Notes under the pieces: generated by a model
Databases searched by the model: none
What the model was told of the DNA's origin: nothing
The model's input: the letters and a program-made list of their open reading frames with translations, nothing else
Shown: piece by piece, positions 58,965 to 64,000 of the stretch
Numbering within the stretch: position 1 is the stretch's first letter
Layout of the letters: the number at the start of each line of letters is the position of its first letter
Program-made: the position numbers and the translations under genes
Assembly (NCBI GenBank): GCA_900549085.1
Contig: URMO01000002.1
Span: 53,558-117,557 of the forward strand
DNA length: 64,000 nt
Direction: 5' to 3'
From: an uncultured Collinsella sp.
GTDB lineage: Bacteria > Actinomycetota > Coriobacteriia > Coriobacteriales > Coriobacteriaceae

Positions 58965-59924
58965 CTAGTACGTCGCCTTGTAACGATTGACCTTCTCGCG
59001 GTAGTCGCGCGTGTCGGCCTCGCGCAGCTTGGTCATGGCATCGCGCTCGTCAATGGATAGGTTCGTGGGAACCTGTACCTTGATCTCGACGAGTAGCGCG
59101 CCTGTGCGGCCACGGTGCTTAACGTCGGGCGCACCCATCTCCTTAAAGCGGAACTTCTTGCCCGTCTGGGTGCCCGCAGGCACTTTCAAACGGACCGTCG
59201 CCCCGCCGGGCGTGGGCACGTCCACCGTGCAGCCGAGCGCCGCCTCGTAGACCGAGATCGGTACCTCCATGGTCACGTCGGCGCCTTTGCGCTTAAACAG
59301 CGGGTGCTCCTCCACGTGCGTGGTCACGACCAGGTCGCCGCGCTCGCCGCCGGCAACGCCGTACTCGCCGCGACGCTTGTAGCGCAGCTTGCCGCCGTCG
59401 ACCGCGCCCGCAGGCACCGAGACCGTAATGGTCTGCTGCTCGCCTGTCGAGGGAATGCGATAGGTGACCTTGTGTGTCACGCCGCGAAACGCGTCCTCAG
59501 CCGTCACATCGACGGTCAGCGACAGGTCGCCGCCCTTGCGAGCACGGCTGCGGCCCGCTCCGGCATTACCCGCGGCCCCGGCAAAGCCCGAGCCCCAATC
59601 GCTGCCCCAGGCGCCGTTGCCGCTAAAGATGCTGTCGAAGATATCGCCCCAGCCGCTCGCGCCGGCACCGGCGCCGTAGCCACCGCTATACGCGCCGCCC
59701 GCGCCCGGCATGCCGCCGAACATGAGCATCTGGTCGTACTCTTTGCGCTTCTTCTCATCCGAAAGCGTCTCGTAGGCCTCGCTAATCTCCTTGAACTTGG
59801 CCTCGTCGCCGCCGGCATCGGGGTGATATTTTTGCGCGAGCTTGCGAAACGCGCTCTTGATCTCTTTGTCGGAGGCGCTCTTGGATACGCCCAGGATGTC
59901 ATAGAAGGTTTTGCCTGCAGCCAT
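58965..59924 (-). CDS. dnaJ: DnaJ-class co-chaperone without zinc finger
   Basis: Hsp40 co-chaperone of 319 residues. J domain 1-70 with the HPD triad (KYHPDAGGD), a Gly/Ser/Ala-rich linker, then the C-terminal beta-barrel domains ([38 protein letters not shown]). There are no CxxCxGxG zinc repeats, so it is a type II/CbpA-like protein, although it occupies the dnaJ place in the operon. The start has GAGAGGAG upstream. It may be the main partner of DnaK here, or a full DnaJ may lie elsewhere. Confidence 0.93.
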   Translation of the reverse strand: MAAGKTFYDILGVSKSASDKEIKSAFRKLAQKYHPDAGGDEAKFKEISEAYETLSDEKKRKEYDQMLMFGGMPGAGGAYSGGYGAGAGASGWGDIFDSIFSGNGAWGSDWGSGFAGAAGNAGAGRSRARKGGDLSLTVDVTAEDAFRGVTHKVTYRIPSTGEQQTITVSVPAGAVDGGKLRYKRRGEYGVAGGERGDLVVTTHVEEHPLFKRKGADVTMEVPISVYEAALGCTVDVPTPGGATVRLKVPAGTQTGKKFRFKEMGAPDVKHRGRTGALLVEIKVQVPTNLSIDERDAMTKLREADTRDYREKVNRYKATY

Positions 59925-59996
59925 CGTAGCTCCTCTCCTGTTACGTCCGCCGTCCATGCAGACGACGGCTCATGCTTTCATATGGCACTAGGCCAG

Positions 59997-60028
59997 AAAG
60001 GGCCCCGGGTGTTGCCCCGGGGCCCTTC
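59997..60028 (-). terminator. GC-rich hairpin between grpE and dnaJ
   Basis: GGGCCCCGG pairs with CCGGGGCCC around 8 nt and is followed by TTTCTGG on the minus strand. It may reduce transcription of dnaJ-hspR relative to dnaK-grpE. Confidence 0.6.
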
Positions 60029-60032
60029 TCAA

Positions 60033-60875
60033 TTACTCCTCGGTGCTCTCGGCCGTATCGGCCGCGGCATCCTCGGGCGCCGCTTCGGGCTCCGGTGCGG
60101 GGCGCTTCTCGCCACCGTAGGTCACCGTCACCATCGCGGAGCGCAGGATGCGATCCGCCATGCGGTAGCCCTTCTGGTACACGTCGTTGACGGTCTCGTC
60201 GTACTGCGATGCGTCCTCGACGCGACCCACAGCCTGATGCTCAAGCGGATCAAACGCCTCGCCCTTGGGGTCGATGGGCTCAACGCCCTCGTGCGCAAAC
60301 ACATCGAGCAGCTTGGCATGTACCGCGTCAACGCCATCGACGAACTGCTTAAAGTCGTCGGTAAGCTCTTGGCTGCGGGCATGGTCGATCGCGCGCTCGA
60401 TATCGTCAATCACCGGCAACAGCGCGGTGACAAGCTTCTCGGTCGCGCGCTCGCGCTCGGCAAGGCGCTCGTTGGCGGTGCGGCGACGGAAGTTCTCCCA
60501 GTCGGCCTGCAGGCGGGCGGTGCGCTCGGTAGCGTCCTTCGCCTTGTCCTCGGCGGCCTTCTGAGCCTCTGCCGCAGCGTCGAGCTCATTGCGCACGTCG
60601 GCAAGCTCCTTTTGGGCCTGCTCGAACTTGAGCTTAAAGTCGTTGTCGGCGGCTTCCTCACCGGCGCGGATAGCAGCTTCCACCATCTCGTCCTCGGTCA
60701 TCGTCGCCTCCTTGTTGGAATCCTCTACCTGGTTCTCGGCAGCCTCGGCGGCCTCGGCCTCGTTGGCCTCGGTATCGTCGACGGCCTCTACGGGAATCTT
60801 CACGTCCTTCTCCTCAGAGTCAACGGGGGCGGCGCCAGCGGCAGCCGCCTCCGTGCGAGCTTTACGGGCGGACAT
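60033..60875 (-). CDS. grpE: nucleotide exchange factor GrpE
   Basis: Releases ADP from DnaK. 280 residues, longer than usual (about 190-210), because of an acidic Ala/Glu-rich N-terminus of 75 residues and an acidic C-terminal tail (PEPEAAPEDAAADTAESTEE). The conserved part has the long coiled coil (LQADWENFRRRTANERLAER) and the C-terminal beta domain (GVEPIDPKGEAFDPLEHQAV, YQKGYRMADRILRSAMVTV). It starts 2 bp after the dnaK stop. Confidence 0.96.
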   Translation of the reverse strand: MSARKARTEAAAAGAAPVDSEEKDVKIPVEAVDDTEANEAEAAEAAENQVEDSNKEATMTEDEMVEAAIRAGEEAADNDFKLKFEQAQKELADVRNELDAAAEAQKAAEDKAKDATERTARLQADWENFRRRTANERLAERERATEKLVTALLPVIDDIERAIDHARSQELTDDFKQFVDGVDAVHAKLLDVFAHEGVEPIDPKGEAFDPLEHQAVGRVEDASQYDETVNDVYQKGYRMADRILRSAMVTVTYGGEKRPAPEPEAAPEDAAADTAESTEE

Positions 60876-60877
60876 GA

Positions 60878-62770
<1,893 letters not shown>

Positions 62771-62915
62771 TAGAAATTCCCTCTCTCTTGTGCGTTCGCG
62801 CCGCCTCGACGGTCTGTCACGCGGCGCTTCGGCTTGTCTTTCAGGATGTAGTGTATCCCCTTATGGGCCGGAATATACAAAATCTAAGTCAATTCATATA
62901 AGATTTCTTATTGCC

Positions 62916-62933
62916 GAGAGTTTAGGTTCTCAA
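62916..62933. promoter_or_regulatory. degenerate HAIR-like site upstream of dnaK
   Basis: GAGAGTTTAGGTTCTCAA recalls the HspR operator CTTGAGT-N7-ACTCAAG, but has a spacer shorter by one and several mismatches. TTGAGA-17-TAAGAA on the minus strand could be the dnaK promoter over it. The remaining space up to 63364 holds family 2 repeats and the ferredoxin promoter. Confidence 0.25.
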
Positions 62934-63032
62934 ATGCGCAGGTAGATGCGCTGATGGAGTTCTCGACAAATCTATCGAGATCTATGTAGAGATGGCTGAG
63001 GTTTGGGTCCGGGGGCGCCTGGGCTGCCTTAC

Positions 63033-63140
63033 GGAAAGCTCGTCCCGGTTTGAGCGTGGATTCCGGGTCGCAGTTTCCGTCTGAAGACTCAACCGGAAAC
63101 TGCGACCCGTTTTTCGGCCAAATAACGGGATGCTCTTTCC
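63033..63140. repeat. family 2 palindrome array, 2 units, 62-bp period
   Basis: Units 63033-63078 and 63095-63140: 14-nt arms (GGAAAGCTCGTCCC with GGGTCGCAGTTTCC; GGAAACTGCGACCC with GGGATGCTCTTTCC), 18-nt loops and a 16-nt linker, the same geometry as 13153-13322. It lies in the 594-bp divergent gap between dnaK and ferredoxin. Confidence 0.9.
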
Positions 63141-63364
63141 GCAGGCGCACTCAATAGCTCAGTAATTCAAGTCACCTTTAGCTAACATTTGCGCAGCTCA
63201 ACGGCCCCACCTGCGTGTTTTTTAGTAAACCTTGGCATACTCGGCGAACGGTATGAAGATGCCGGCCAGAGGGTATTGCAAACGGTCGCTCCCGTGGTAT
63301 GTTTTTGCCCGAATCAAACCGGCGCGCATCGCCTGTAGCGTCGGTCAACAGAGAGGAAACTACC

Positions 63365-63550
63365 ATGGCTCATCCCGTAATTGATGCCGACGAGTGCATC
63401 GCTTGTGGCGTTTGCGTCGACTCCTGCCCCGCTGGCGTTCTGGAGCTCCAGGACGTCGCTACCGTCGCTGACGAGGACTCCTGCGTCGCCTGTGGCGCTT
63501 GCCAGGACGCTTGCCCCGCCGGCGCGATCACCGAGATCGTCGAGGAGTAA
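63365..63550 (+). CDS. 2[4Fe-4S] ferredoxin
   Basis: A 61-residue clostridial-type ferredoxin with two CxxCxxCxxxCP sets: C11, C14, C17, C21 and C40, C43, C46, C50. It is a soluble low-potential electron carrier for pyruvate:ferredoxin oxidoreductase, hydrogenase or similar enzymes in anaerobic metabolism. GAGAGGAA lies 7 nt upstream. It is monocistronic, with a strong terminator. Confidence 0.96.
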   Translation: MAHPVIDADECIACGVCVDSCPAGVLELQDVATVADEDSCVACGACQDACPAGAITEIVEE

Positions 63551-63587
63551 CAACTCCCCCACTTGCACACTCAAAAGTACACCGTGC

Positions 63588-63632
63588 ACAAAAAGGAGGC
63601 CTCCGCATCGCCGCGGAGGCCTCCTTTATTTG
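63588..63632 (+). terminator. ferredoxin terminator
   Basis: AGGAGGCCTCCGC pairs perfectly with GCGGAGGCCTCCT around 6 nt, followed by TTTATTTG. The A-run before it could let it work in both directions. Confidence 0.92.
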
Positions 63633-63697
63633 TGCGGATGACTAATCAAAAAACGGTATCCTAAGGAAAGTGTTTCAAAATCTATAAGGAGTGCCAT

Positions 63698-64000
63698 ATG
63701 ATTTACGGCGCCAACGGTGAAATTTTCAAAACCTGGGACGATGCGAAAAGCAAAGTCGAGTCGGTTCCGGCGGATGCCGCTCCGGGAACACCGAGAACTT
63801 ATCCGGTTGACGCGTACGTCGAAGATGAAAACGGAAACCGCGTCCAGGTGAACGGCTTCTGGTTCTCAGAGTTATCCGAGGAGACGCGCAAGCCATTGTT
63901 ACGCGAACTCGGCCTACCGATCACGAAGAAAATTATGTACCGCGACCGAGATACGGTTTCACAGGTCCTCGATTTCAAAATTGAAGACGGATGGGACCGG
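63698..64000 (+). CDS. partial gene of unknown function, AT-richer codon use
   Basis: An open frame of 101 codons runs to the window end without a stop. An AAGGAG site precedes the ATG by 6-7 nt. The protein begins MIYGANGEIFKTWDDAKSK and continues with a hydrophilic, charged sequence (NGFWFSELSEETRKPLLREL). I do not recognise it. Codon choices such as AAA, GAA, TTA and AGA are more frequent than in neighbouring genes, which may mean acquisition by transfer. The C-terminus lies outside. Confidence 0.7.
   Translation, partial: MIYGANGEIFKTWDDAKSKVESVPADAAPGTPRTYPVDAYVEDENGNRVQVNGFWFSELSEETRKPLLRELGLPITKKIMYRDRDTVSQVLDFKIEDGWDR

Overview
The window looks like chromosomal DNA from a high-GC Actinomycetota bacterium, most likely a gut Coriobacteriia of the Collinsella type. 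This is an inference from the dnaK-grpE-dnaJ-hspR cluster, Actinobacteria-like RF2, S14 and L31 proteins, strong GC-rich codon use and the mixture of fermentative and peptidoglycan-recycling genes. No database search was possible. Most genes lie on the minus strand and nearly all have a clear AGGAG-type ribosome binding site, which I used to move several starts.

Layout. 1-1600: a gene fragment, a tandem palindrome array and an unknown protein. 1.6-7.8 kb: glutamate synthase gltB-gltD. 8-9.7 kb: an Nramp metal transporter flanked on both sides by palindrome arrays of the same family. 9.8-12.5 kb: rubredoxin, a flavin reductase, smpB, a TPR protein and tRNA-Gln/tRNA-Glu. 12.7-18.2 kb: a regulator-like fragment, an ArsC/Spx protein and a MurNAc-recycling locus (murR-like, murQ, murP, mupG). 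18.4-24.4 kb: VanZ-like protein, a serine resolvase, RNase R, ftsE-ftsX. 24.8-33.4 kb: a zinc-ribbon membrane protein, a two-subunit transketolase, a YitT protein, secA-prfB, rpmE. 33.7-37.4 kb: ACT-domain protein, citrate synthase and two HAD phosphatases. 37.5-48.3 kb: adenine deaminase, tyrS, a U32 peptidase, a bifunctional penicillin-binding protein, argR, a glycosyltransferase-like protein, truA. 48.3-58.1 kb: ribosomal genes from rplE to rplQ with secY, adk, map, infA and rpoA. 58.4-62.8 kb: dnaK-grpE-dnaJ-hspR. 63.3-64.0 kb: a ferredoxin and a gene cut by the window end.

The most unusual content is between the genes. Two unrelated families of short palindromes form tandem arrays with fixed geometry. 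Family 1 has 9 units at three loci: 16-nt arms, always a 25-nt loop and a 23-24-nt linker, so a period of 80 bp. Family 2 has 5 units at two loci: 14-nt arms, an 18-nt loop and a 16-nt linker, so a period of 62 bp. At least four further families of single long inverted repeats (some perfect over 25-32 bp) sit at gene ends and operon borders; some act as terminators or have entered coding ends. The geometry is like BIME/REP doublets of enterobacteria, but the sequences are not ones I recognise.

Other points of note are the break of the ribosomal super-operon directly upstream of rplE, an RF2 with Ser-Pro-Thr where Ser-Pro-Phe is expected, FtsE with a 175-residue N-terminal extension, and candidate RNA control elements before a HAD gene and before the ACT-domain/citrate synthase pair.
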